From positions 26,414 to 90,413 of the forward strand of contig CAYLJJ010000013.1 in assembly GCA_964384025.1 (NCBI GenBank): a DNA stretch of 64,000 bases, written 5' to 3'. Position numbers and translations under genes: made by a program. How positions within the stretch are numbered: position 1 is the stretch's first letter; every line of letters begins with the position of its first letter. Positions 26,069 through 33,574 of this stretch are shown here, one piece after another. Under the pieces are notes generated by a model. It had not been told where the DNA came from and searched no databases. It was given only the letters and a program-made list of their open reading frames with translations. Source of the stretch: CAYLJJ01 sp964384025. GTDB taxonomy: Bacteria > Myxococcota_A > Bradymonadia > UBA7976 > UBA1532.

Positions 26069-28777
26069 ATGAAGCAGGAGAGTAGAGGAGGGCTCAAGCG
26101 TTTCGCTCGACGCCTATTTGTGGACATCATCGCTTTGGGGCTCACCCCAGGAGCGCAGCTCGCGATCGCCACCGCCCAGAACCTCAACGAGAACCTCCCA
26201 GGGGCGCTCCCTGCCCCGGCGCGGTTGGCGATCACCAGCGCCCAGCGGCTCTATGAGATCCTCCTGGGCGCGGCGCCCAAAGATCGAGCGCAGCTCAGCG
26301 AGGAGGCGCGGGCGATGAGCGCGGAGGAGCGACGCGCCTTTGCTCTAGAGATCCTGGGGACAGAGCAGCCCCCCGAGCTGCGCGAGGCGGGGTCGCGGGC
26401 CATTGAGGGGATGTTGCAGACCCTGCGCGCCTCGCCCAAGCGGCATCAGCTGCTCCAGACCATCAATCAGCAAATGTTGAGGGGCACAGGGCAGACCCTT
26501 CAGCCGTTGACGCTCTCCCCTCAACAGCGGCTGCTGGGCGCGGCGGTGGCCTCCTCTATGATGGCCCCCCCCAAGCTGAGCGCGCAGAGCCCGCCAGAGC
26601 CCTCAACTTGGCCCCAAGTGCCTGGCTTTAAGATCCGCTCTCTCTTAGGCCAGGGCGCCTTTGCGCATATCTACTTGGCCCACAGGCTCAATAAGCAGGG
26701 CGCGGTGATCGGGAGCTGCGCCCTCAAAGTAGGCGCGCTCAACAACCCAAAACGCTTCCGCAGCGAGGTGAAAGCGATGCAGGGCGTCTCTCACCCCAAC
26801 CTGATCGACTACCTGGACAGTGGGGTAATCCAGCACCCAAACCGCTTCTGGATCGCGATGCCCAACCTCAGCGGCCTGACTCTCCGGGGGCTGATGGAAC
26901 AGGGCCTGGATCTGGAGCAGCGGCTGCTGTTGGCGGCGCAGATCTTAGAGGGGCTCAAGGTGCTGCATGGCGCGGGGATCATCCATCGAGATCTGAAGCC
27001 AGAGAACGTCCTGATCACCGACGACGCCCAGCCCCTGTTGAGCGACTTTGGGTTGAGCCGGAGCAGCGAGGGCGGCCAAGCCTCGACCATGACGCAGCTG
27101 GGCGTGGTGATGGGGACGCCCAACTATATGAGCCTTGAGCAAGCGCGGGGGCTGCGGGTTGGGGCGGAGGCGGATGTCTGGGCCTTTGGGGTGCTGCTCT
27201 ATGAGCTGCTCACCGGCGGCCTGCCCTTTGAGGGGATCTCGGTCACTGATATCGCGATCAACATCATCAGGACCCCTCTAAACTTTAAGCAGGAGAGCAT
27301 CCCAGAGCCATTGCGCCCGATCTTGACGCGCTGCCTTGAGCAAGAGACCCAGCGGCGCTATCAGAGCGCGGCAGAGCTGGCCCCAGAGTTCTTGCCGGTG
27401 GCTGAAGAGCTGCGGCGCGAGCTGCGACACGAGCGCTATCAGGGAGGCTGGAGCCAAGTGATCGAGGGGCGGCTGCTTGAGGCCTTCGCGGCGCGCTGTC
27501 AGGGGCGGCTGCCAGACTCTCCAGCGGAGCAGTTTGTCATCAGCTATCCAGAGCTGCCTGAGCTGGATATGGAGCGCCTGGATAAGGTGTTGTCTCAAGT
27601 GTTCAAGCTACAGCGCGAGGTGGAGCGGCTGCGCGCCGCTCTGCCCCCTGCGTGGGATTGGGAGGAGGAGGTTAAGCAGGCTGAGAAGCGGGCTCAAGAT
27701 GCGCTGAAGATCAGGAGCATCGAAGAGGCGATGGATCGAGCAGCTGAGGTGGTGCAAGCGCAGCAGATCGCACGGGCTGCGGTTGAGAAGCGCCGAGCTG
27801 AGGCGAAGGGGCAGGCGCGTAAGGGGAAGGCGGCGCTCACCAAGGCAGAAAGGCAAGTCGCCAAGGCCGTTCAGCAGACGCTGCGTCGAGAGATGGAGGA
27901 TTATAAGGAGCTGAAGGCGCGGGAGGCTAGACGGGAGGCTGAGGCGAGGGCCAGACGAGAAGAGGCTGAGAGGGAGAAAATAGGGAAGGTGATCCTTGAG
28001 AGGAGCCCTGAGCGACCGGCCTTGGTCTATATCCCCAGCGGCAGCTTTATGATGGGGAGCCCTGATGGAGAGGGAGAAGATGATGAGCATCCTCAGCACA
28101 GGGTTGAGCTGACGCGCCCCTTCTTAATGGCGGCGACGCCGGTGACTCAGAGGCAATATGAGGCGGTGATGGAGAATAATCCCTCACATTTTAAGGGAAA
28201 ATCAGATGGTTCCAGGCGTCCTGTCGAGTATGTGAGTTGGTTTGATGCTGTACGTTACTGTAATGCTCTATCAGCCAAGGAGAGGTTCAAGCCCGTATAT
28301 CTGATCAAGGGCAAAGGCGACAAGCAAGAGGTAACAGAGCTTGGTGGTGATGGATATCGCCTACCGACGGAGGCAGAGTGGGAGTATAGCTGTAGGGCGT
28401 GGACCGGTACCGCATACTTTTTTGGTGATGATGCTGGAGAGCGATCTAAGTATGCTTGGTTCGGTGAAGGCTCTGAAGGTTCAACTCATCCAGTGGGAGA
28501 GAAAGAGGCGAATCCCTGGGGGATGTATGACATGTATGGAAATGTATGGGAGTGGTGCTGGGACTGGTACAGCGGCGCCTATACCTCCGATCCAGGCGGC
28601 ACATCCGTTGACCCAAAGGGAACGCCTGAAGGCCCGTATCGCGTCATCCGGGGCGGCTCCTACTGGGGCACCGCCTCCTGGGCGCGCTCGGCTTTCCGGT
28701 ACAGGAGGTGGCCCTGGAGCCGGTACTGGGGTCAGGGCTTTCGCCCGCTGCGTTTTGCCCTCGGCTCAGATCTTTGA
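26069..28777 (+). CDS. Ser/Thr kinase - coiled coil - FGE-sulfatase fold fusion (candidate DGR target)
   Basis: A 902-residue fusion. After a helical N-domain (1-185) comes a complete Hanks kinase: LLGQGAFAHIYLA, Lys220 (CALKVG), HRDLKPEN with Asp308, and DFG Asp326. Residues about 520-640 are charged coiled coil. From about 645 is a formylglycine-generating-enzyme (FGE/C-type-lectin) domain: YIPSGSFMMGSPDGEGEDDE, DGYRLPTEAEWEYSCRA, MYGNVWEWCWDW and RGGSYWGTASWARSAF. The catalytic cysteines of true FGE are absent, so it is probably a binding module. The last 45 residues are rich in W, Y, R, S and G, like variable regions of DGR targets. Bases 28003-28240 recur inverted at 29550-29787. Confidence 0.85.
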   Translation: MKQESRGGLKRFARRLFVDIIALGLTPGAQLAIATAQNLNENLPGALPAPARLAITSAQRLYEILLGAAPKDRAQLSEEARAMSAEERRAFALEILGTEQPPELREAGSRAIEGMLQTLRASPKRHQLLQTINQQMLRGTGQTLQPLTLSPQQRLLGAAVASSMMAPPKLSAQSPPEPSTWPQVPGFKIRSLLGQGAFAHIYLAHRLNKQGAVIGSCALKVGALNNPKRFRSEVKAMQGVSHPNLIDYLDSGVIQHPNRFWIAMPNLSGLTLRGLMEQGLDLEQRLLLAAQILEGLKVLHGAGIIHRDLKPENVLITDDAQPLLSDFGLSRSSEGGQASTMTQLGVVMGTPNYMSLEQARGLRVGAEADVWAFGVLLYELLTGGLPFEGISVTDIAINIIRTPLNFKQESIPEPLRPILTRCLEQETQRRYQSAAELAPEFLPVAEELRRELRHERYQGGWSQVIEGRLLEAFAARCQGRLPDSPAEQFVISYPELPELDMERLDKVLSQVFKLQREVERLRAALPPAWDWEEEVKQAEKRAQDALKIRSIEEAMDRAAEVVQAQQIARAAVEKRRAEAKGQARKGKAALTKAERQVAKAVQQTLRREMEDYKELKAREARREAEARARREEAEREKIGKVILERSPERPALVYIPSGSFMMGSPDGEGEDDEHPQHRVELTRPFLMAATPVTQRQYEAVMENNPSHFKGKSDGSRRPVEYVSWFDAVRYCNALSAKERFKPVYLIKGKGDKQEVTELGGDGYRLPTEAEWEYSCRAWTGTAYFFGDDAGERSKYAWFGEGSEGSTHPVGEKEANPWGMYDMYGNVWEWCWDWYSGAYTSDPGGTSVDPKGTPEGPYRVIRGGSYWGTASWARSAFRYRRWPWSRYWGQGFRPLRFALGSDL
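28003..28240 (+). repeat. 238-bp inverted repeat, copy 1 (inside kinase-FGE gene)
   Basis: Encodes the first part of the FGE domain, from SPERPALVYIPSG to RRPVEYVSW. It matches the reverse complement of 29550-29787 over the full 238 bp with three differences by my count: one silent, and two changing Arg to Gly and Arg to His. Identity ends abruptly after the final TGG codon. Such close identity implies recent duplication, conversion or recombination. Confidence 0.9.
28635..28765 (+). other. Variable-region-like 3' end of the kinase-FGE gene
   Basis: The C-terminal FGE strand/loop segment starts at the conserved RVIRGGS and ends near GFRPL. In this family these positions (YWGTASWARSAF, RYRRWPWSRYWGQ) form the ligand surface, and in DGR targets they are the sites rewritten by adenine mutagenesis. 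The segment is more GC-rich than the preceding 400 bp of the same domain. No matching template repeat was found in the window, so diversification is inferred only from fold, position and the adjacent RT remnant. Confidence 0.5.
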
Positions 28778-28891
28778 GGATAGACCTATGATCTATAGAG
28801 ACAGGGGTGTTCCGGGAACAGAAGGAGGAGTTGGGCACAAGAAGAGATCGCTTTCGGAAACAAAAGCTTGGGAAACATGCCGCAGACGTTC

Positions 28892-28931
28892 CGATGTGCC
28901 TTTTACAAAGGGAGCAGAGAAAGGCACATCG
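28892..28931. terminator. 12-bp perfect hairpin between convergent genes
   Basis: CGATGTGCCTTT (28892-28903) and AAAGGCACATCG (28920-28931) are perfect reverse complements with a 16-nt loop. The hairpin lies about 115 bp past the kinase-FGE stop and 38 bp before the RT stop, facing both. It could be a bidirectional terminator, though no clear U-tract follows. DGRs also carry a hairpin downstream of the variable region, which is the alternative reading. Confidence 0.5.
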
Positions 28932-28968
28932 AAACAGCAGCTGGCACTGCTCGAAAATGTGAGTTATC

Positions 28969-29550
28969 TTAGAAAAGGAGCATTCCTTGATAGGAAGCCA
29001 GTACTCGCTCCCAGCTGGGCTCCCCTGTCTTGATCGCCTGAGCCATCCTCCTCTGAAAGCGTCGCCTGACACGGGGGAGCGGTCGCCGGTCTCCTCTGGA
29101 GACGCGATAACCCAGACCATCAAGGGTGTTAAAACAGGAGAGGATTGGGGCCTCCGGTCGCTTCAGCCTGAGCCCCCGCTTCTCCTCTACCCAAGCTTTG
29201 ATCTCAGCCCGCCAAACTCGCAGCGCCGCCCGTTTCGGCGAGAAGAGAAAGAGGTCATCAACATAGCGCACATAAAAGGGCACACGGAGCTGCCGCTTGA
29301 TGAAATGGTCAAGCGCGTTGAGATAGAGATGGGTGGCCCAAAACTGACTGGTGCTGCCCATCGGGAGCCCTCGTCCAGCGGGGGGCCACTCCGCTGAAAG
29401 GGCGATATGTCGCCGGATGTTGGGCCGCTGATAGAGCGCCTGTCCAGTCTCCAAGAGCAGCTCAATGATCGCTAGGATTTGAGGAGAGCGGATCTTGCGT
29501 TGAAGCAGCTTCAGCAGGATTTGAGGATCGACCGAGGCGAAGTAGGATTC
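28969..29550 (-). pseudogene. Truncated DGR-type reverse transcriptase
   Basis: About 193 residues matching the central and C-terminal part of a DGR/group II-like RT. It opens in motif A (ESYFASVDPQILLKLLQRKI), has motif B GLPMGSTSQFWATHLYLNAL, the catalytic YVDD at residues 97-100 (FYVRYVDDLFLF), and thumb-region sequence ending VLASYQGMLLF. Intact relatives have about 130-150 further N-terminal residues with motifs 0-2 and the first catalytic Asp. Here upstream sequence switches out of frame into the FGE gene at 29550. The TAA at 28969-28971 may also be premature, since the frame continues DNSHFRA. No normal start codon exists. Almost certainly inactive. Confidence 0.8.
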
Positions 29551-30623
29551 CAACTCACATACTCGACAGGATGCCTGGAACCATCTGATTTTCCCTTAAA
29601 GTGTGAGGGATTATTCTCCATCACCGCCTCATATTGCCCCTGAGTCACCGGCGTCGCCGCCATTAAGAAGGGGCGCGTCAGCTCAACCCTGTGCTGAGGA
29701 TGCTCATCATCTTCTCCCTCTCCATCAGGGCTCCCCATCATAAAGCTGCCGCTGGGGATATAGACCAAGGCCGGTCGCTCAGGGCTCTTCTCCAGCATTA
29801 ACTCTCCCGCCTCGGGCTGCTTAGGCGGTGGAGGTGGCTTAGGAGAGGGCCTAGGCGGTGGTGTAAGTGAGGGCAGCAGCGCCCCAAGCGCCTCTACCAT
29901 CGCGGCCCGCGTCCAGCCCTTCATCCCCTGGGTCCAAACCGGCGTCTCGGGCCTCAGCATCCCTGTCTCCTCAAGCTGGGCCTTCTTAAACGGCCCTTGC
30001 TGCTCTCCCCCAAGGTGCAGCCACCACCGTGGCTCGCTTGAGCGCGCAGCTGAGCGATGTTTGGGCAGCCCCCAAACATCGCTCCCCAAGCTCTGCGCCT
30101 CCCCCTCTGTCCCTGCCATCAGGAGGCTCTGAAAGGCGAACATCGGCATCTGTAAGATCTGCGGTTGCTCCTCTAAGCGCAGGAAGAGGGGCATCATCCC
30201 CCGCTGAATCGACTCCTCCGGCTTGAGGAGTTGGCCGTAGGCTTGTGGATTCTTGAGCAGCTCGCTGTAGTGGCGATTGTCTTGCAGCATCCCCTCGAAG
30301 ACCCCCACCATGTACTCCTGAGATTGCATCTCTACAAACTCTCGCAGGGCCTCGCTGAGCACCTCTGGTCTCAGCCTCGGCTGGCGCAGCTCATCCAACA
30401 ACTCTAAGAAGACCTCCTTGATGATCCCCCGCTGTCCACGCTCAACACGGGTCAGCCCAGCCTCAACTGCCTTGATCGCTGCTTTGTTGTTGAGCTGAGC
30501 CCGTTGGTTGGCGACCCCATCCCAGACCTCAACCACCCGCCCCGCGACGGGGACCGACTTCAACGCGCAGAGCAAGCTCTGCTCAGCGGTTGTCTTGATG
30601 GTCTCAAGGCTGACTCCAAACAT
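29511..30623 (-). pseudogene. GYF-FGE protein truncated within the FGE domain
   Basis: From ATG 30623, with GGAGGAAGG directly upstream. Residues 1-200 are a helical domain I do not recognise (SVPVAGRVVEVWDGVANQRA). A GYF_2 domain follows (RWWLHLGGEQQGPFKKAQLE, PVWTQGMKGWTRA), then a Pro-rich linker (PPPRPSPKPPPPPKQPE) and the start of an FGE domain nearly identical to that of the kinase-FGE protein. After VEYVSW the homology stops and the frame ends as NPTSPRSILKSC, reading out of frame through RT motif A. The C-terminal two thirds of FGE and any variable region are missing. It may still make a 370-residue protein. Confidence 0.8.
29550..29787 (-). repeat. 238-bp inverted repeat, copy 2 (inside GYF-FGE gene)
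   Basis: Reverse-complement partner of 28003-28240, with three mismatches by my count. The repeats flank a 1309-bp segment (28241-29549) that carries the FGE C-terminus, the variable-region-like end, the hairpin and the RT fragment. Recombination between them would invert that segment and attach the FGE C-terminus to the GYF protein instead of the kinase. Confidence 0.9.
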
Positions 30624-30774
30624 CCTTCCTCCAATCGCCGTAAGCCCAACGCTCCATCTTCTCAGCGCTGGACAGCGCCCATGTATATGCTCTCTCTCCT
30701 CGCAGGCGCACTGAGAGGACGACAGGTGTACCCCTAAGCTGATCGCTATCGCCAAGACCGCTTCTTCCCCCCAC

Positions 30775-30883
30775 CAGCCTCGTTCTCAGAGTCCTCAAGA
30801 TCGCTGCTGAGGGCCAATCAGCTTGAGGGGAATCCTCCCATCGCTTCTGTCTCCTGAGAGTACGCAAAAGATCAAGTCTTCCC
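30775..30883 (-). repeat. 109-bp direct repeat, copy B
   Basis: Second copy of 25399-25507. It lies in the 426-bp gene-free stretch 30624-31049, upstream of the GYF-FGE gene on the minus strand, with about 150 bp between the repeat and the ATG. The remainder of that stretch holds no gene I can support. A plus-strand AAAAGGAAGAG at its right end is the ribosome site of the DUF7873 gene. Confidence 0.85.
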
Positions 30884-31049
30884 AGCACCGAGGGTCGATG
30901 AAGGCTCCTCAAAGATCTCTGTTCACTTGACAGCTGCTTTTGGGGAGGAGCACAGCTTGTTCTCTTAAGGGAAGCCCGGTAGCCTCCAACACCAAGCCCA
31001 ACAAAACAAACAGCCATGAAGCAGGCAAAGAGCTTCAAAAGGAAGAGCG

Positions 31050-31835
31050 ATGAATCGAGGCAAGCGAAAAATCCACGAAATTCTAGCTGTTGAGCCTGAA
31101 GTAAAGGGCAATGCTGAGCGTGCCCGCAGCCGCGCTATCGATATGTTTCGCTCTAAGCAGAGTCACTTCAATGGGATGCGCCGGACCTTTAAGCCCTTCG
31201 CGGTGAATGAGGAGCAGGGGGAGGCAGGGGGAGAGCGCCTTGAGGCTGAGACCCGGCTTGTCACTACCGTCATGGATGAACTCAAGATCATGCTGAAGGG
31301 TGTAGGTGAAGCCATCAACCTGGGCTACACCATCGACGAGGCCAACACCCGTGGTCGTGCGAATGTGGTGGTCGACGATGAAGTTCTGCTTGAGGGGATG
31401 CCCGCCACCTTCCTGCTCCAACTTGAGAAGCGGCTCAAGGAGATCCGCACCGTGCTCAAGGAGATCCCCTGCTTTGATCCCATCCGCCTCTGGGCTGAGG
31501 ATGCAGGCGCGGATCAGCGACATGTATTGCGGGCTGAGCCGGTGATCACCATTCGTAAGCAGCGGGCTCGCAAATACAACGTCATGTATGAGGCCACCAA
31601 GGAGCACCCCGCCCAGGTGGATATCATGGAGATCGATGAACCAGTCGGTGAGATCCGCGCTTATGATTGGACAGGTATGCTGGCCCCTCGGCAGAGGCGC
31701 CAGCTTGTCGAGCAGGTGGAGAAGCTCATCCAGGCGGTGAAGAGCGCCCGCTCACGAGCCAATGAGGTAGAGGCTTTGCTGGAGAAGAAGCCAGCGGCCA
31801 CCCTCTTCGAGTACCTCTTGCGCCCCATCACTTGA
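31050..31835 (+). CDS. DUF7873 family protein
   Basis: A 261-residue soluble protein. I recognise the family from actinobacterial and phage-like homologues by the N-terminal KIHEILAVEPEVKG, the central VVVDDEVLLEGMPATFLLQL, the LEKRLKEIRTVLKEIPCFDP stretch and YEATKEHPAQVDIMEIDEPV. Its function is unknown. A strong AAAAGGAAGAG ribosome site precedes the ATG. The stop codon is followed after 5 bp by a 72-nt tRNA-sized inverted-repeat element and other tRNA-like pieces, suggesting a link to tRNA or a phage-type tRNA region. The family is more familiar from actinobacteria, so transfer is possible. Confidence 0.7.
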   Translation: MNRGKRKIHEILAVEPEVKGNAERARSRAIDMFRSKQSHFNGMRRTFKPFAVNEEQGEAGGERLEAETRLVTTVMDELKIMLKGVGEAINLGYTIDEANTRGRANVVVDDEVLLEGMPATFLLQLEKRLKEIRTVLKEIPCFDPIRLWAEDAGADQRHVLRAEPVITIRKQRARKYNVMYEATKEHPAQVDIMEIDEPVGEIRAYDWTGMLAPRQRRQLVEQVEKLIQAVKSARSRANEVEALLEKKPAATLFEYLLRPIT

Positions 31836-31840
31836 TTCTC

Positions 31841-31912
31841 GACGCTCCATAGCTCAGAATGGCGCCGGGTGTAGACTGAGGTTCAGGTTGCTCATCAGGC
31901 TTATGGAGCGTC
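31841..31912 (+). ncRNA. 72-nt tRNA-like inverted-repeat element
   Basis: GACGCTCCATA (31841-31851) pairs perfectly with TATGGAGCGTC (31902-31912). Read as a tRNA, CGCTCCA/TGGAGCG makes a 7-bp acceptor stem followed by TAGCTCAG, a normal tRNA D-arm start. The total is tRNA length. No proper anticodon arm or TTCRANY T-loop is present, so it is not a working tRNA. It may be a tRNA mimic, a decayed tRNA or a processing structure. Confidence 0.35.
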
Positions 31913-32170
31913 TGACCTGCTTGGGGGAGCGGCCAGCGATGACAACGCTGGAGCCCACCCATAAGAGCGCAGGCCAGGGCCACTCCAACTGAGGTTCTTG
32001 CCCCGAGGTTCATCCCAGCAGCTTTGCCTCGACCGGATCATTTTTTCGGGAGATCACGCGGAGATGAGGGTTCGACTCCCCGCCGATTCCAAATCGGTTC
32101 GTCCAATGGTAAGACACCGCGGTCACTGCTCTCCAAAGGCTTTGATTCGAAGTAGGCTGATGGAGCTGCA
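31913..32170 (+). other. Gene-free region with tRNA-arm-like fragments
   Basis: No coding gene is supported here. CCAGCG-ATGACAA-CGCTGG (31933-31951) is a perfect stem with a 7-nt loop that has T at position 33 and GAC in the anticodon position. GGG-TTCGACT-CCC (32068-32080) looks like a T-arm, with CCGATTCCA after it. GTCCAATGGTAAGAC (32101-32115) looks like a D-arm. None assembles into a full cloverleaf by my inspection. They could be remnants of a tRNA array ahead of the tRNA-Gly. Confidence 0.35.
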
Positions 32171-32249
32171 GCGGTGGTAGTTCAGTCCGGTTAGAACGCT
32201 TGTCTGCCAAACAGGAGGTCATGGGTTCAAATCCCATTCCACCGCGCCA
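32171..32249 (+). tRNA. tRNA-Gly (anticodon GCC), with one extra nucleotide
   Basis: Cloverleaf elements are acceptor GCGGTGG/CCACCGC, D-arm GTTC-AGTCCGGTTA-GAAC, anticodon arm CTTGT-CTGCCAA-ACAGG with anticodon GCC, and T-arm ATGGG-TTCAAAT-CCCAT, with encoded CCA. One additional T lies between the T-stem and the 3' acceptor strand, which should be directly joined. This is either a sequencing error, a tolerated bulge or early decay. It is followed at once by a strong terminator. Confidence 0.75.
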
Positions 32250-32288
32250 GGGCGCAGCTTTGTTGGAAGGCTGCGCCCGCTTTTATTT
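32250..32288 (+). terminator. Rho-independent terminator after tRNA-Gly
   Basis: GGGCGCAGC (32250-32258) and GCTGCGCCC (32270-32278) form a perfect 9-bp stem with an 11-nt loop, followed by GCTTTTATTT. It ends the tRNA-Gly transcript and abuts the stop of the convergent kinase gene. Confidence 0.85.
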
Positions 32289-33574
32289 CAGGGGTTTACA
32301 GAAGGCAGGATAAAGGGAGAAGCTTCAGGTTTATTTCGGGGTTGGCGCTCTTCAGACCGAGGAGTTGAGTTGGGGGCTGAGGGCCTCTGAATACTTCCCC
32401 GCTTGGACTGAATTTTTATCCTCTTCTCCTTGGGTGGCTGAACTGGGCTCTTCTCTGAGCTGGAATCTCTAAGGCTGACATCTTTGGTGGGCCTCATCTG
32501 AGCGCTGTCTTCGACTGGCTTGAGCAGCGCAGCATCTCTCAGAGGCTCTATCAAGCTCAGCTCACCAAAGGTCTCACTCCTGTCCAGCTCCTGGAGCTGT
32601 CCACCGTCGCTTGTCCCCTTAAAATCTCCTAAGGAGAGCCAGATCCCCAAGATGAGTAGGAGGAGGAGCGAGGAGAGTGAGATCCAGACCCTCGAGCTTT
32701 GAGCTTGAGGAGCAGGGAGCTGTAGAGGCTCCTCTAAAGTTGTCTCTGGTTCAGCCTGCCAAGCACGGAGCAGCTCCTTGAGGGCGCTGTGAGCGTCTGG
32801 AGGCCGTCCGGACGGATCAGGAGAGAGCAGGCGCTTGCAGTAACGGCGCAGGTCTTTGGGTGCTGTATCTGGCTCTGGGGGGACTTCAGTGACCTGTCGA
32901 CGTACGATGGTCAGGGCGTCATTCCCAGGGACCTCAAAGGGGCGCTGTCCAGTGAGGAGGCGGTAGAGGACCACCCCCACAGAGTAGAGGTCGCTGCGGG
33001 GATCATCTCGCTCTCCACGGAAGCGCTCTGGGGCGATATAGTGAGGCGTCCCCAGGACAGCAGGGCCTGTAGGGGGCGCTTCAGCCTCCATCGGCTCTCG
33101 AGCCCGAGCGATGCCAAAGTCACAGACCTTTACTCGCTGGCTCTGGAGATCAAGGAGAATATTAGCCTCCTTGATATCTCGATGGACGATGCTCACTTCG
33201 TGAGCGGCGCTCAGAGCCTTGAGCACCTGAGCGATGATGCGCACCGCGCTGCCCGTCTCTACACGGTGCCCCGCTTGGATCAGCTCGGAGAGTGAGCCTG
33301 TGCCAAACAGCTCCATACTCAAGAAGATCTGTCCGTTCTCTAGCTGCCCAATCTGAAAAATCTGCACCACATGGGGATCATTGATGCGCGCTAAGAGACG
33401 AGCCTCATCTCGGAGGCGAGCTTCTACGTTGGGGTCTGCTGTGTGTAGGATCTTAAACGCGACCAGGCGCTCCAGGCTGAGATCTAGGGCCTTATAGACC
33501 GCCCCATAGCCCCCTTTGCCCAGAAGCTCTAGGATTCGATGACCCTGAAGTACGCTGCCTTCGGGGATGTTCAT
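32288..33574 (-). CDS. Membrane-anchored Hanks-type Ser/Thr kinase
   Basis: A 428-residue kinase with all catalytic elements: LLGKGGYGAVYKA, Lys in VAFKIL, HRDIKEANILL, CDFGIAR and GTPHYIAPERFRGE. The kinase domain fills about residues 10-270. A transmembrane helix (VWISLSSLLLLLILGIWLSL) at about 295-315 leaves a short, charged, low-complexity tail outside. Its ATG overlaps the stop of the upstream DUF2381-like gene (ATGA). It is the last gene of a four-gene minus-strand run and converges on the tRNA-Gly terminator. Confidence 0.93.
   Translation of the reverse strand: MNIPEGSVLQGHRILELLGKGGYGAVYKALDLSLERLVAFKILHTADPNVEARLRDEARLLARINDPHVVQIFQIGQLENGQIFLSMELFGTGSLSELIQAGHRVETGSAVRIIAQVLKALSAAHEVSIVHRDIKEANILLDLQSQRVKVCDFGIARAREPMEAEAPPTGPAVLGTPHYIAPERFRGERDDPRSDLYSVGVVLYRLLTGQRPFEVPGNDALTIVRRQVTEVPPEPDTAPKDLRRYCKRLLSPDPSGRPPDAHSALKELLRAWQAEPETTLEEPLQLPAPQAQSSRVWISLSSLLLLLILGIWLSLGDFKGTSDGGQLQELDRSETFGELSLIEPLRDAALLKPVEDSAQMRPTKDVSLRDSSSEKSPVQPPKEKRIKIQSKRGSIQRPSAPNSTPRSEERQPRNKPEASPFILPSVNP

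Noticed and set aside
28341..29033. 230-codon plus-strand frame crossing the end of the kinase-FGE gene
   Set aside because: Alternate frame of the FGE domain; the product is Gly/Ala/Arg low complexity.
28778..29549. Search for a DGR template repeat near the RT
   Set aside because: I found no second copy of 28635-28765 on either strand in the window, so no TR is annotated.
30604..31038. 144-codon minus-strand frame upstream of the GYF-FGE gene
   Set aside because: It covers the 109-bp repeat and leader DNA in a different frame from the real gene, with no domain and no good start.
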